Part shown: positions 13,368-24,459 of the stretch, in pieces | Layout: each line of letters starts with the position of its first letter | Position numbering within the stretch: position 1 is the stretch's first letter | Assembly (NCBI GenBank): GCA_039881145.1 | Contig: JAYKKI010000027.1 | Coordinates: forward strand, 20,719,001 to 20,783,000 | DNA from: Druceiella hillmani | Lineage: Eukaryota > Arthropoda > Insecta > Lepidoptera > Hepialidae | Length of the DNA: 64,000 nt | Reading direction: 5' to 3' | The notes under the pieces: generated by a model | Database searches by the model: none | Seen by the model: only the letters and a program-made list of their open reading frames with translations | Told to the model about the DNA's origin: nothing | Made by a program: the position numbers and the translations under genes

Positions 13368-13380
13368 TATGTATGTGTGT
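13196..13380. repeat. (TA)n microsatellite with interruptions
   Basis: Long alternating TA runs are interrupted by two TACACTTATG-type insertions. The tract ends in a TATGCGTATGTATGTGTG transition zone. Apparent open frames through it are repeat artefacts. Confidence 0.95.
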
Positions 13381-13389
13381 AAAGGATAA

Positions 13390-14090
13390 AGTAATTAGTA
13401 ATATCAATTTAAAATGTAGAAATTCTTCAACAATTGTTATCTGAACTGATAAATGTTAGAAACAACAGATATCATTACACACAAAATATCCATTTTTAAA
13501 TCAGAGTAGTAAATATAAAAACAAAAAAGAAATAATAAAAATCAATAATAAAAAACACTTTACCACACCTAAAAATATATAGGCTTAATTTTGAGATAAT
13601 TCTTTTTTAAATCTTTAACAATCCTTGCCTACCATATTATGCTGTGATTCTATTGTACTGAATTTATTTTTCCTAAAATATCAAAGCAGATGTCCACACT
13701 CATCTTCTAGTAGCTTAAACTCTGTAAAATAATTTCATCTCCGATCCTGCTTCATTTTCCTTTATTTTTCTTCTGTATTTTTAAAATTTTTCTACTTCTA
13801 TTCAACGGCATATTCCAGGGGATTATTTCCGTCATGTCAATGCTGCACCGAGAAAAGTATTATGCGAGAGTACAAAATATAAAAAAAGAAGAAGATGGCG
13901 TTTTTCTTGTTTGAATGCCAATTTGCACAATTTTGTACGAAGAATAAATTTATTGAAATTAGGTAAACTACAAAAATACTTTTTCCATGTAATTGGAAAG
14001 TAAACTATATTTCTGAATCATCTATATTTCTGAACCATGTTAAACTGATTTATTCATATTCCATTTTATATTATCAACTAAAATACTGCA
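13390..14090. other. AT-rich spacer, nothing recognised
   Basis: No gene, repeat partner or hairpin of note was found. Confidence 0.45.
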
Positions 14091-14094
14091 GTTG

Positions 14095-14173
<79 letters not shown>

Positions 14174-14232
14174 TATATGCACACACATGTACACACATAT
14201 ATACATACACATATAAATATACATATGTATGT
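14095..14232. repeat. (TA)n microsatellite grading into (CA/TA)n
   Basis: Alternating TA from about 14098 to 14178, followed by mixed ACACACATGTAC and ATACATACACAT units. Non-coding. Confidence 0.95.
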
Positions 14233-14396
14233 GTTTTATGTTTGCAGGGAAGTGCTTCTTCGAAACGTGTTAAAACACACATATTCGGTTTCGTTAGAAG
14301 CTTCAATCATTTGACATTGTTGTCAATACATTTTCAAATTCAAATGTATTAACGAGATGGAATATATTTGAATTTGAAAATGTATTGAAAATAATG

Positions 14397-14983
14397 TAAA
14401 ATAATAATAATTTATTTTAATATTCTGGACAAAATGTTTGTACTCCAACATTGATAGGTCCCTTACCGTCAACAAGAAGATAAAAATTATTAGTAAAAGG
14501 AAACATAGATTGTTCTATCACTATAGTTCCAAACTGTACATAAATCTAACCACAATTTTCAGTGGCCGATTTCTTTAAGCAGGCTAGGTCTATTTGATTT
14601 ACATATCGATAAAAATTTAAATAAAAGCGCCTAAAATAACTTCTTGTAAATCTGAAGAGATGTTTATATGATATTGGAAACTTTAAATATCATTTTTATT
14701 CTTTTAACACGTGGAAAATGTATTTACAGTTAAGTGAAAGTAATAAAATTTTCTTTGAAAAGTTTTGAAAAATTATATTATTTTTTAAATATTGTACCTA
14801 CCCAAATAAAAAATGGAAATACTCAGCGAACAACCGAATTTGCACAATTAGAAAATTGTTTGAAAAACTAAGTACTTTTACGGATGTGGTCACCAACTAA
14901 CATAACAAACTATCTGCAAAACTAAAAAATCAAACTATATCTTAAAGATAAAAACTAGAAAGTAATGTAACTAGAAGAACTTG

Positions 14984-14984
<1 letters not shown>
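14397..14984 (-). repeat. Dispersed repeat R1, copy 2 (inverted)
   Basis: Reverse-complement counterpart of 1371-1932, collinear with it over its whole length. Its right edge coincides with the start of a (TA)n tract at about 14985. This is compatible with insertion beside, or tailing by, a microsatellite. Confidence 0.75.
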
Positions 14985-15063
<79 letters not shown>

Positions 15064-15066
15064 GTA
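14985..15066. repeat. (TA)n microsatellite, TG-rich end
   Basis: About 60 bp of pure TA followed by TGTATGTGTGTGTGTGTATG. It is sandwiched between repeat R1 (left) and repeat family R2 (right). Confidence 0.95.
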
Positions 15067-15149
15067 TAAAAGTGAAAGGTAGCCCATTACTGCTAGTTGA
15101 AGAACATTATAGCGTGCAATAAAAATGCATTCACGATCGCGTGTGTGGC

Positions 15150-15690
15150 ATGCAAGTGAAAACTGCTTCCGAAGTCATTCATAATTTTATTTGAAAATTT
15201 ATTTTCATCATTACTTACATTTGTGATGCTACTTGTATAGTATACACTAGTTTTAAGGTAATACTTACAGGATAATCATAGTCTGGTAATAATATAAAAG
15301 GCATGTAAACAAATAAAATGCAAATATTTCAGTATCCCATAAAAATAAAAACCTTGCAAATAATTCATTAAACCAATCTAAAGACTCCGTTTTTAACTGA
15401 ACTAAGAAAAAAAGACGGGAGACAACAATTCGACCTTCTTCAAACAACGACAACTCCATACAATGAGAAAGTGATGACAGTAACGAACAGCAATTTCCGT
15501 TCGAAGGGAGCAAACTGGATCATGCCCGTGTGATCCGTGTGACACTTGCAACTCGTTGGATAACTTTTGTTTGAACCTAAAGTTTGTATGTGTTTATATT
15601 TCTGTGGAGTTCGGAATTGTCGTTCATATTTCATAGATTGTTATTGTGATCTAGTTTTAAATTTATTTTACAGAAGATTATTATCTATAA
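15150..15690. repeat. Dispersed repeat R2, copy 1 (uninterrupted)
   Basis: Aligns collinearly with 46750-47600. Shared landmarks include GTTTTAAGGTAATACT, CAACAATTCGACCTTC, GAACAGCAATTTCCGTT, GCAACTCGTTGGAT and TCCGTGGAGTTCG-type blocks. A more distant relationship to 19430-19690 and 53650-53930 is visible in the GACAGCAATATCCGCC-like core. This copy lacks the hammerhead foldback that splits copy 3 and so serves as the empty-site reference (TTTCAGTATCC at 15327-15337). No coding capacity was recognised. Confidence 0.75.
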
Positions 15691-15699
15691 TCTGTAAAT

Positions 15700-18030
15700 G
15701 ACGATTTAGGTTTCGATTTAAGGTTCCAGATGAGGTATATTGGGGAAAACTTATATGAAGAGATAAATAAGCACTTTAGCCAAGCTCACATAAAAAAAAC
15801 CTGAAAGCAATTCGCTTATTTAAGAATCCTGTGTTCGTCGTTCGTTTGTTCGTCGACAAAACACAATGCACTGATAAAAAAGTTTTGGAAAATTTGCTTA
15901 AAATTAAATATCGTTGAACATGCTTAAAATTAAATATCCTTTGGCATGAATTTATTACGGTAAACAATGCCCAAATAAAAAGTGAAATTATTCTCCATAT
16001 TTCTTGGCTCTCCGATGAAATAAACAGGTACTTTCTAGATATTGATAATACAAAATGCTGAATTCGAAACACATTTATGGTCACAACCTAAAGTATAAAT
16101 GCTGTTTAGAGCAGTAAGCAACAGGAATCATTGTAGCAGATCAAACTCATTAAGTTGATTTTAAAAAGGTCTGTATAGTTGATTTTTATACAGCGAGATA
16201 GTAAAGATATCTCTAACTCTCACGCAAAGCATAAAATGATCTTTTGCCCTTTGTATTATCTTATTTGTGTGAGAGTGGATTTTCACATCTGGTCATGATA
16301 AAAACGAAATACAGAAATAAACTTAATGCTCAATCAAAATTAAGATTAAAAGTGATCAAAATTTCTTTTGAAATAGGCTCAATTTGCGAAAAGAAACAAG
16401 CTTATTTATCATATTAATTAATAACATATTGTTTTCTTTCCTATATTATCATTAGTAATTTATTTAAATGAAACATCTTATTTTCTTCACTAATACATTT
16501 GTTTTCAAAGAGGTTCACGTTCTTCAGGAAAAATTAACAGTGTTACGTGGGGCTACAAGCTTAAGAAACCCTGGCCTACAGAAAATATTCTAAGAGACAA
16601 AATATTTAATGGCTAGGAAACAAAATTTGGTGATTTAAGATCTTAAACATCTTTCTGATCTTTTTAAAAATTTATAATAAGAACTATTTGTCCAAAAAGA
16701 TAATAAAACCTGCGGGAATTTTTTGACGAATTGCGCCCACTGTATAATTAATCAACAATAAATAGCTGTATAATTAATTAATTAGAATAGTTAAAAACTA
16801 GGGAAAAAAGTCATCATAAATGAATACATTTATAAACCAAATTTGTTGTAACCAGGATTAAATCGAAATTAAAAAGTCATTAAAATCGGTTTTACTGAAT
16901 GCAGTTCGCCATGAATGAATTTAATTTTCAGTTCATCCCTCGTAAAATTACAGCAGATATGTAGATATGCATGAACTTTTAAATAGCAATGTTAGGTACA
17001 GGTATAGATACTAAAAAAATACAAGCAAATATAATAAAACAACTAGATAAAGTTTCTCACAATTTCGTTTTCCATACACCCTAATTTGACAGACAGTTTG
17101 TTTTTGTTTTGTGAAAAAATATTATACTGTGCTATCTATAGCAAAACTTAATGCCGAATAACACTTAGTGCTGTAAAATATTGACGTGTTTTTAACATAA
17201 CTGTAAATAAATGGTGTATGGAGCACTTTCATTGAATTTAAATATATAATAATTTTTTAATTAATGAAATCTCGTATAATTGTAATATTTGCCGCTATTT
17301 ATTTACTTAAAAATCGTGTAAGGTGAGTAAATACGATAACTAAAATTTCGTATTGTCCGTAATATTATTGTATTTGTCTTTCTTCTTCTAAGGACGATTA
17401 TTAATATTTTGGATCTGATTTTGGTTGTTAATGTTGATTGGAAATAGGGAATTAACAGCATTGATTTGAATTCATTCAATAAAATTTCTCAGCACCAATT
17501 TAAATTAGCCTATTGAACAGTTTTTTTACTTTTCATGATAGGGAATATGCGAAACATTCATATTATGCGAAACATTTATAATGGAATCTTAATATGTATT
17601 TTCAAAAAGGCTAATATTAGTAAGAATTCAATCAATGCATTCCTTTCACAATTCTTGAACCATTCTAAATTATCCACTACAGTTGTTTAATGCAATATAC
17701 AACGTAGAGTGATCCGACTCACAACAGAACCTTTAGTTAACCTATTTAAAGCATAAAGTGAAAAAAAATGTACATAGATGTTCACACGTTTGAAATAAAA
17801 CTGTATAATTCTGATTGCCAAATTAACTAATTTCTTATGTTACATGAAATAAACTAATATTATTAGGTTCTAATGATCTTAACTTTTAAGATATTTTTTT
17901 ATTACGTTTGTTACAGAAAATAACATTTTCATTAATATGAAAATTATTTTCACACGGAAGTAAAAAATATTTACGATACGTGTACGAAAATTAACATTAA
18001 AAATATTTCAGTTAAGTCGTTAATTATATT
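15700..18030. other. AT-rich DNA with one notable hairpin, no gene
   Basis: No convincing coding sequence; the 102-codon minus frame at 15776-16084 is compatible with chance in such composition. ACTCTCACGCAAA near 16214-16227 pairs with TTTGTGTGAGAGT near 16264-16277, with one G-U pair, to form a 13-bp stem with a ~38-nt loop. Nothing else was recognised. Confidence 0.45.
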
Positions 18031-18037
18031 TTTTTAA

Positions 18038-18086
18038 TACGATACGATACGATTACGATACGATACGATACGAATACGACACGATT
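18038..18086. repeat. (ACGAT)n pentanucleotide microsatellite
   Basis: About nine ACGAT units with two single-base interruptions and a GAATACGACACG end. Confidence 0.9.
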
Positions 18087-18444
18087 TATTAAAACGAGGT
18101 ATAGTACAGAGTAATATTTGTAGGATGTTAACATACATAGTGAAGGAATTAACATTTTTAATGCTCAAATATGTTGTACTACTCCATTCTCACTTCTATC
18201 GGGATCTAACTATCACACATTGTTGTAATACTAAAAAAATTGGTATCAAAATTTTATTTGTATAACTTTAGAAAATATTTATTAACAGAAAAGTAATTCT
18301 AAAATGTTATTTCAGATATGAACGAAGAATTAGGTAAATTAGCAAAAAGTCACACATTATTTTTATTGGGTTCTATACTAAATAATTAGTATATGGGCAA
18401 ATATAAATTATAGACATATCTCTGTTTATTATAACTAACCATAA

Positions 18445-18502
18445 GTATCTTCAGTTTTTTGTCTTGTATTCAGTTTTTTGTCTTGTCTTCAGTTTTTTGG
18501 CA
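18445..18502. repeat. 18-bp tandem repeat, three units
   Basis: TTCAGTTTTTTGTCTTGT-type units occur three times head to tail, the last degenerate. Confidence 0.75.
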
Positions 18503-18658
18503 AAGAGTAGATAGCATGAAAATACAAACTAGCCAGTTTTGAATTGCAAAATCCGTCAACGAACCCTCGGAGATAGTTTCATTGTGCAAAGTTATTTAAT
18601 GCAAAATATTACGTTATTATTAATGATATGGAACAATTTTCTATTTCAGCTAAAGTAA

Positions 18659-18776
18659 ATTTATTCTGCTAATATTTCAATGTGCTAGGCGGGAATTGTT
18701 AGACGGAGAGAAAATTTTATTCTGCTAATATTTCAATGTGCTAGGCGGGAATTGTTAGGGGGAGAGAAAATTTTAT
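18659..18776. repeat. 56-bp tandem duplication
   Basis: The block beginning TTATTCTGCTAATATTTC and containing GCTAGGCGGGAATTGTTAG is present twice, starting near 18661 and 18717. Few differences separate the copies, suggesting a recent event. Confidence 0.9.
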
Positions 18777-18835
18777 CGTGATGTAGAAGTTTTGAAGCTA
18801 ACCGTAGTTCACTGTTTTGGTAATGTTTGCATAAA

Positions 18836-18903
18836 ATATATAATTCGATTAATATTCCCCCATGCAAAGCATTAAATATATAATTCGATTAATATTCCCC
18901 CAA
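18836..18903. repeat. 40-bp tandem duplication
   Basis: TAATTCGATTAATATTCCCC occurs at 18841 and again at 18881 with matching flanks, so this is a short, near-perfect duplication. Confidence 0.85.
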
Positions 18904-18919
18904 ATATTAATGATTCTTT

Positions 18920-19690
18920 TGAGAGGAATTTTTGAACCTTGACCATCGGTACATAAAAGTGTTATACGTGTACACACGGTTGATGACCTCGTACATGTAA
19001 ATCCAGCAACAAGGTGGTTTAATCTATTTATTGTGTTGTCAAGGGTGAAAATTGTATACATAAGTACATATTATATTTGACTTGGCCTAATTCGTGTAAA
19101 TGCTCCCCTTCTGTGTCGTTGGAGTATTCAAGTTAAATAGCTCCACGTTGGAAGTCTAAGATCTTCTTTGATTACAGGTAACACTTTGTCAATATTAAAG
19201 TTAACCGGTCGGCCAAAATCAGGTTTATCCCTCAACGTAAAATTGCTGGAACTATCGTAGTGGTCACAGTAGCTACGAAGACATAGAAATCATATTGAAC
19301 AACGGGGGTTTTTTTTTATATATATTCTGACTGTAGAAATGACTTCTTTTTACTAATCAACCTGATGCCATTAGTATATGAAAATCAAATGTGAAGCACC
19401 AAGACATAACAAACAGACGCATACACTAGCAAATAAAGGAGTGAGACCAATTGAGTTTCTCACTGTGAGGAAAAAAAATCATGAAAACAGGAAAATTACT
19501 TTTCACATTAACAATATTAAACCACAGCAGAGCAATAACCGCAGACACAATAGAAGCGACCAGCAATAAAAACTCCATACATCGAACAAACGACGACGGT
19601 AGCTGACAGCAATATCCGCCCGGAGGACTGAATGAGTGACTAATGTGAGGTATTGGGCTTCTCGACTCCGTTCACTACTTATATGTACGC
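18920..19690. repeat. Dispersed repeat R2-related, copy 2
   Basis: Resembles 53290-53930 in the same orientation. Shared blocks include one containing (C/T)GTGTAAATG(C/T)TCC, TTACTTTTCACATTAACAATA, an AACTCCATA-type block and CGACGGTAGC(T/G)GAC with ATCAATAT or AGCAATAT. The final core also resembles the 15150 and 46750 copies. No intact coding frame; the two short open frames across it are not conserved in length. Confidence 0.65.
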
Positions 19691-19797
19691 ATATGCATTT
19701 TTTTGCATTTGCAAACATAACACAAAAAGAAACGCAAATCGCAGTGTCGGATACAGTCGCAATTATTTTCTTTAAAACATCAACCGTGTACAAGTTG

Positions 19798-19882
19798 ATC
19801 AGGCTCGTCAGGTGCTGTATGAGTCGTGCGCGCGTTTAGGTTATGGCATTATTATGTTTGGGGTTCGAGCCCGTCGTTCCCA
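19798..19882 (+). other. tRNA-like / SINE-head-like segment with B box
   Basis: GGTTCGAGCCC (19862-19872) fits the polymerase III B-box consensus GGTTCRANYCC. It is preceded by GTGCGCGCGTTTAGGTTATGG, which resembles the A-box to anticodon region of tRNA-derived SINEs, and followed by GTCGTTCCCAC, which resembles an acceptor arm. A clean cloverleaf cannot be drawn, so this is not called a functional tRNA. It sits immediately upstream of the heat-shock-type promoter pair. Confidence 0.4.
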
Positions 19883-19929
19883 CTGTAAGTACTCTTAAAT
19901 GTTGTGAATCAATTGAAATTGAATCTGGT

Positions 19930-20110
19930 CGTTCTAAAATAATCTGGAATGTTCTAAAAAATTCAAAACGTTCTGAAAAGTTTAAAATATTTTCAAATGT
20001 CGTTAATTATTTGGAAATAGTTTGAATCTTAATCAGAATATTCTGGAACCAGAAATTTCGATCGTCGATGGTATATAAGTTGGACCTCAGTGTATTTCCG
20101 TCACAGTGTT
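19930..20110 (+). promoter_or_regulatory. Heat-shock-type promoter, copy 1 (HSE cluster + TATA + initiator)
   Basis: Alternating GAA/TTC modules form heat-shock elements. AGAATATTCTGGAACC at 20035-20050 has GAA, TTC and GAA in exact 5-bp register (20036, 20041, 20046). GAA/TTC at 20052/20057 follow one base out of phase. Further TTC and GAA modules lie at 19932-19977. TATATAAG is at 20072-20079. The predicted start is the A of GTCACAGTG at 20103, 31 bp from the first T of the TATA box, the usual RNA polymerase II spacing. Known biology: HSF trimers bind nGAAnnTTCnnGAAn arrays in stress-gene promoters. No open frame follows; the nearest downstream ATG codons lead to very short frames. Confidence 0.6.
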
Positions 20111-20210
20111 TTCTCGGCAACGGTCAAGAGAAGATCAACGAGAAATCTTTGTATAAGTCAAGAGTGAATATTCTATCGGTGAATTCAAATTATTATTAAC
20201 AGTTTAACAT

Positions 20211-20315
20211 CGAATATTTCCGAATATTCTGGAATCAGAATTTATTGAGAAACCAGAAATTTCGGTCATTGATGGTATATAAGTAGGAGCTCAGTGTGTT
20301 TCCGTCACAGTGTTT
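20211..20315 (+). promoter_or_regulatory. Heat-shock-type promoter, copy 2
   Basis: Repeats the layout of copy 1, offset by 204 bp. GAA/TTC/GAA fall at 20222, 20227 and 20232, with extra GAA at 20238 and GAA/TTC at 20256 and 20261. TATATAAG lies at 20276-20283, and the predicted start A at 20307 is again 31 bp from the TATA box. The presumptive leader starts CACAGTGTTTTCTC, as in copy 1. The first downstream ATG (about 20329) reads only MEKID before a stop. No heat-shock protein coding region follows, so this is either an orphan promoter pair, a promoter of a non-coding RNA, or a relic of a lost gene. Confidence 0.6.
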
Positions 20316-20375
20316 TCTCAGCAGCGGTATGGAGAAGATCGACTAGAAATTTGTCTAGAAGTCAAGAGATTTGTT

Positions 20376-20960
20376 TTCCTTGCCTATCTGGTATTTGGGA
20401 GAATTGTTAAACAGATGTGTCAAAAATGTTAAATAGATGTTAATTAGCATTAAACTGCTGTATTTCATAACAAGTCAAAACCTGCCATGTATTATACTAA
20501 CTTGCCATAAAATACTATTATTATAAGTGACCCGATGATTAAGAAAGAAGACATATTTTTTTATGAAAATCAAATATTTTGTATTTTTATCAAAATTATA
20601 ATGAATAAGAAATTAGAAGTATCAAATTATTCCAAAAAGCTTATTTTCGTTACGAAATAAATTTAACTTTTTAAATTATTCTTTTTTCACAAAAATACAA
20701 CCATAAATTGAATGATGAAAAATTGGAGACTTCAATTTTTCTTAAGCTTTTATTTTTACACTTTTCAAAATAACGTTCATTTTTCTTGTCAATCTAGTAT
20801 TTGATAAAATTGTCAAAAATATTAAACAGATGTTAATTAGCATTGAACTACTGCATTTCATGACAAGTTAATATCTACCATGTATTATAATGACTTGTCA
20901 TAAAGTTCTATCACTATATGTTACCCGATGATTAAGCAAGAAAATATATATTTTTTTAAA
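20376..20960. repeat. Direct repeat pair ~180 bp, ~410 bp apart
   Basis: 20376-20560 and 20786-20960 share blocks such as TTAAACAGATG, GATGTTAATTAGCATT, CCATGTATTATA and TACCCGATGATTAAG or CCCGATGATTAAG. The repeat begins directly downstream of the second heat-shock-type promoter. Confidence 0.75.
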
Positions 20961-21016
20961 ACGAAATATCTTGTATTTAAAAATGGATATAACATGTAAA
21001 TGTTTACATGTACGTA

Positions 21017-21290
21017 GCTGATATTTATTATTATTATAATTTAATATTTATTATAATCGCTGATATTTATTATTATTATAACTTAATATTTATTATTATT
21101 ATAATTTAATATTTATTATAATTGCTGACATTTATTTTTATTATAATTTAATATTTAATATAATCGCTGATATTTATTATTATTATAATTTAATATTTAT
21201 TATAATCCCTGGTATTTATTATTATGATAATTTAATATTTATTATAATCGCTGATATTTATTATTATTATAATTTAATATTTATGATAAT
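21017..21290. repeat. Minisatellite, 42-bp AT units
   Basis: Units begin GCTGATATTTATTATTATTA near 21017, 21060, 21125, 21167, 21209 and 21251. Each contains only A/T apart from the GCTG or TCGCTG box. Confidence 0.9.
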
Positions 21291-21644
21291 TTTACTGATT
21301 TTGAATTTTCATAGTTGGAACTGCTTGGAATACTCGAAAGGAAATTACACTTCATACAACCAGTAAATTTTAGGAGTTTAAAAAAATAATATCGTTTTGT
21401 GTTACAGCCAACTTCTCTTTAGTATTCTTATTAACCTCTATGTTAATTAGAACCTTACTGATTACAACATAAACACAATAATTTCAGGCGAAGTGGATGC
21501 CGACCGGAAGTGTATGAATGAATTGGACATTGCGTGAGGACATGAGGTCAAATGTCCTCACGTTTTTACAGCAGAAAATAGTAAAATGATTCATAATAAT
21601 ATAAGAGGAAAAATTAAAACCAGGCTACGGGAAAAATAACTTAA

Positions 21645-21960
21645 AACCAAGAAATACATACCTAAATACTCCATGAAATACATAACGTTATATACTCTAC
21701 TATACTCTTTGGATCGTGACAAATCTAAAAATACTTTATTTGTTGAAATCACTTTAGTAGTTTAGTCTGCACGGAGGAACAAACTTACTCACATACACAC
21801 ATAGCCTGTGAAATTTATGACGTCATGTACTCTAATATACTCTCAGGCTCAAGACAAATGTGAGAATACTTTAGTTGTTGAAATCACTTTAGTAATTTAG
21901 TATGTACGAGGGAAAAACCTTAGTTATATACATACCTAGCCCGTGAAATACATAACCCTT
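21645..21960. repeat. ~140-bp tandem duplication
   Basis: Units share TGAAAT(A/T)(C/T)AT, ATACTCT, TTGAAATCACTTTAGTA and TTTAGT(C/A)TG(C/T)ACG blocks. The start of a third unit (GTGAAATACATAAC) is visible near 21944. Confidence 0.8.
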
Positions 21961-22249
21961 CGTTTGCAGTATTTGGGTAAAAATATGGGTTGAAATTATA
22001 ACTACTTATGGAAAAGAGCCTTTTGTTTTCATACATACGCTACTATTTAACTCTTATTTCGTTTATGCTACTACAAAAGAGCTGCTAGATACTTCTCGAT
22101 TTGCTGGTGTTATACAAGTACGGAATGGTTTTTATCTAATAAAGATTTCATTTTTGATAAGAACAAGATTTTCACGTTTAAAAAATTACTGAAGATCTTA
22201 AAAATCTTTTTGCTAGAGGACTAAACGAAAAGCAGAAATAAAACTGTTA

Positions 22250-23460
22250 AGTACTAGCAGAACTCGCACTATGAGGGTTCCGTAGATACTCAGATACATT
22301 ACGTATGTATATAACTATTTAGATATTTGAAGGTACATATGATTTGTATAATAATATTTGTAAATATGAATGATGTTTTTCACGGTGAAAATAGACTGCT
22401 TATCATATCTTTCAGACGGGTAAAAATATCGAGAATTTCTTAAAAATACAGTAAAATACATAGCTATATTCCTCCTACCGTTTTTATTATTTTATATTTA
22501 ATTCACTTTAGTATTTGTGACTTAACCAAGAAATAGAAAAAAATACAGCTCTTTACCTTTTTGAGGTAAACCTAGTAATAAAATGGGTCCAAAAATGTAA
22601 ATATGGTTGTCAATCAGATGACAACAAATCAAAAAACAGGTTTGTATTCTACTTATTGAGATCTTTACAATTATACTCTACATATCTACGTAAAGAAAAA
22701 CAAAATTCCATCCCTCTGATGTTCGGGAAAAACCACGATTTATAGTTTTAAATAATTTTAAACCCTCTTTCTGATTTTGGGTCAAAGAACTACATGTCAT
22801 GTGCGAATTCCAAGATTCTATTTTTTTCTTTGAAAAATTAAAAGCTCATCTTCGACAAACACAGAGAAAATGACATTGCCATAGCAACTGGATTCCGGTT
22901 GAACCATTTAGGTACGTAACACCAAAAATCACGAATTGAACTTGCACGTAAACCTATTAGGTAGGTAAACCTGTCAATCACGAGTTGAACTTGCACTACG
23001 AGGGTTTTGTATATATTTAGGCATTTATATACATTTAATGGTATTCCATGTTCCTATTATACTATTAAAAAAAATTAAATTTTTATAACAAAAATGTTTT
23101 GCCTAATATATCTATCTCAGCAGCGTATTTCAATAAAAATTTTTATGTGATATGAATACAAATGAAAGATTTTCGAATTGTTTCCTTCGCGTGTGCTGTG
23201 AGACGTTGCTTCTTGCCAAATTTTATGATTTTAGATCAGCGCGAAGTACCCTATACGTTTTGATTTATTTTCGAGTATGAAAATATGCGGCATAAATGAT
23301 CGTATTTTTAGAATTTACCGTAGACCTAAGTATTTGGTATTAATTTCAACTCGATACCTCCATGCGTTCCCGAGAAAAAGGGTCTTGACAGACAGACAGA
23401 CGGAAAATGAAGTGACCTTGTGAGGGTTTCTTTTTTCCTTTTGAGGTACGGAATCTAAAA
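22250..23460. mobile_element. Decayed retroelement-derived repeat tract
   Basis: GAACTCGCACTATGAGGGTTCCGTAG-like (22259) and GAACTTGCACTACGAGGGTTTTG (22985) are versions of one box. The right end (23385-23455) has CAGACAGACAGACGG, a GTGACCTTGTGAGGG block and TTTTGAGGTACGGAATCT. Widely dispersed non-LTR element tails in insect genomes show this kind of pattern (cagacagacgga...gagggttccg...ttttgaggtacggaaccc). No reverse transcriptase frame was recognised. The element class is uncertain. Confidence 0.5.
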
Positions 23461-23568
23461 CACAAAGCTTAAAAACTAGTTAAAATATATGGTAATAAAA
23501 GTAAAAAAAAATTAAAGAAAATTCCATCCAATACTCGATAAACAATACTTTTCCTGATAACTATTAAA

Positions 23569-24448
23569 TCTAACCTAATCTAAACCAACCCAATACAACC
23601 TAACCGAATCTGATGTAATCCATCCTAACCCAATATAAACTAACCTAAACTACCTTAATTATAACTTTGCCTACCTTAAATTAATCCAATGTAACTCAAC
23701 GTGGCTGAATTTATCTTATACTAACCTAACCTAACCTTACCTAAACCAATCTAAATTATCCTAATCTATACTATCCCAATCCAATCTAAACGAGTCCAAT
23801 GTAACCCATCCAATATACCCTTTCCTAACCTAACTTAATCACAACAAGGTAACCATACAACATAATCCGATATGGCCCAATTTGGCTCATCCCGACTTAA
23901 ACTAAATCTTACCTTGCCCAACCTAACTAAACTTAATCTAAACTAACCCAATTGATCCTAAGCGGATCCAATTAAACTCATACTAACCCATTCTGATCCA
24001 AACTGAATATAACCTTGCCTAATCTAACTCATCCCAACGTAACTAAACATTGTCAAACTAATTCATTCTAACCTGATCAAATTTTGCATCCCATCCTAAC
24101 TAAATCTAACATAACCCAATCTTACTTAATTCAAACTAACCTAATTTAACCTTACCTAATCTAATTAAACATAACCTTTAAAAACCAAACCTTACTAACG
24201 TAACTAACCTTTACCCAATTTAACCCTTCTAAACCTAATCCAATCTAACCTAACCCAACTAACTTAATATAGACGTACCAAACCCAACTTAACCCACATA
24301 ATCCAACTTAATCTAACCTAATTTAATGTAATCCAATCTAACAAAACCTAATTCAAATTTAATTCTAAACATGACTTAACCTAACTCAACCTAACCAAAT
24401 ATAATCTAATATGATTAAACATGAACTAACCTAACTCAATCTCGACTA
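23569..24448. repeat. Degenerate (CCTAA)n tract, telomere-type
   Basis: About 880 bp with near-continuous 5-bp periodicity. CCTAA and variants such as TCTAA, CCCAA and CTTAA dominate, and runs of three or more perfect units occur (for example near 23721-23736). C-rich polarity is the same throughout. TTAGG/CCTAA is the ancestral arthropod telomere repeat. Here it is internal and heavily mutated, so it is an interstitial telomere-like satellite rather than a chromosome end. Confidence 0.85.
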
Positions 24449-24459
24449 ATGAATAGTTA

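Noticed and set aside
13046..13444. 132-codon plus-strand open frame
   Set aside because: Most of it is (TA)n microsatellite giving Tyr/Ile repeats; it is not a gene.
14040..14352. Overlapping 86-88 codon frames on both strands
   Set aside because: Both run through the (TA)n tract; mirror-image repeat artefacts.
15776..16084. 102-codon minus-strand frame
   Set aside because: Composition and length are compatible with chance in AT-rich sequence; no recognisable motif or upstream signal.
19798..19882. Functional tRNA gene
   Set aside because: B box is good, but no clean cloverleaf or anticodon arm can be drawn; kept only as a tRNA-like segment.
20316..20400. Coding start of an hsp gene after the second heat-shock-type promoter
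   Set aside because: The first ATG gives only five codons and no heat-shock protein motif follows within several kilobases.
23569..24448. True chromosome end
   Set aside because: Sequence continues for tens of kilobases on both sides and the repeats are heavily mutated.
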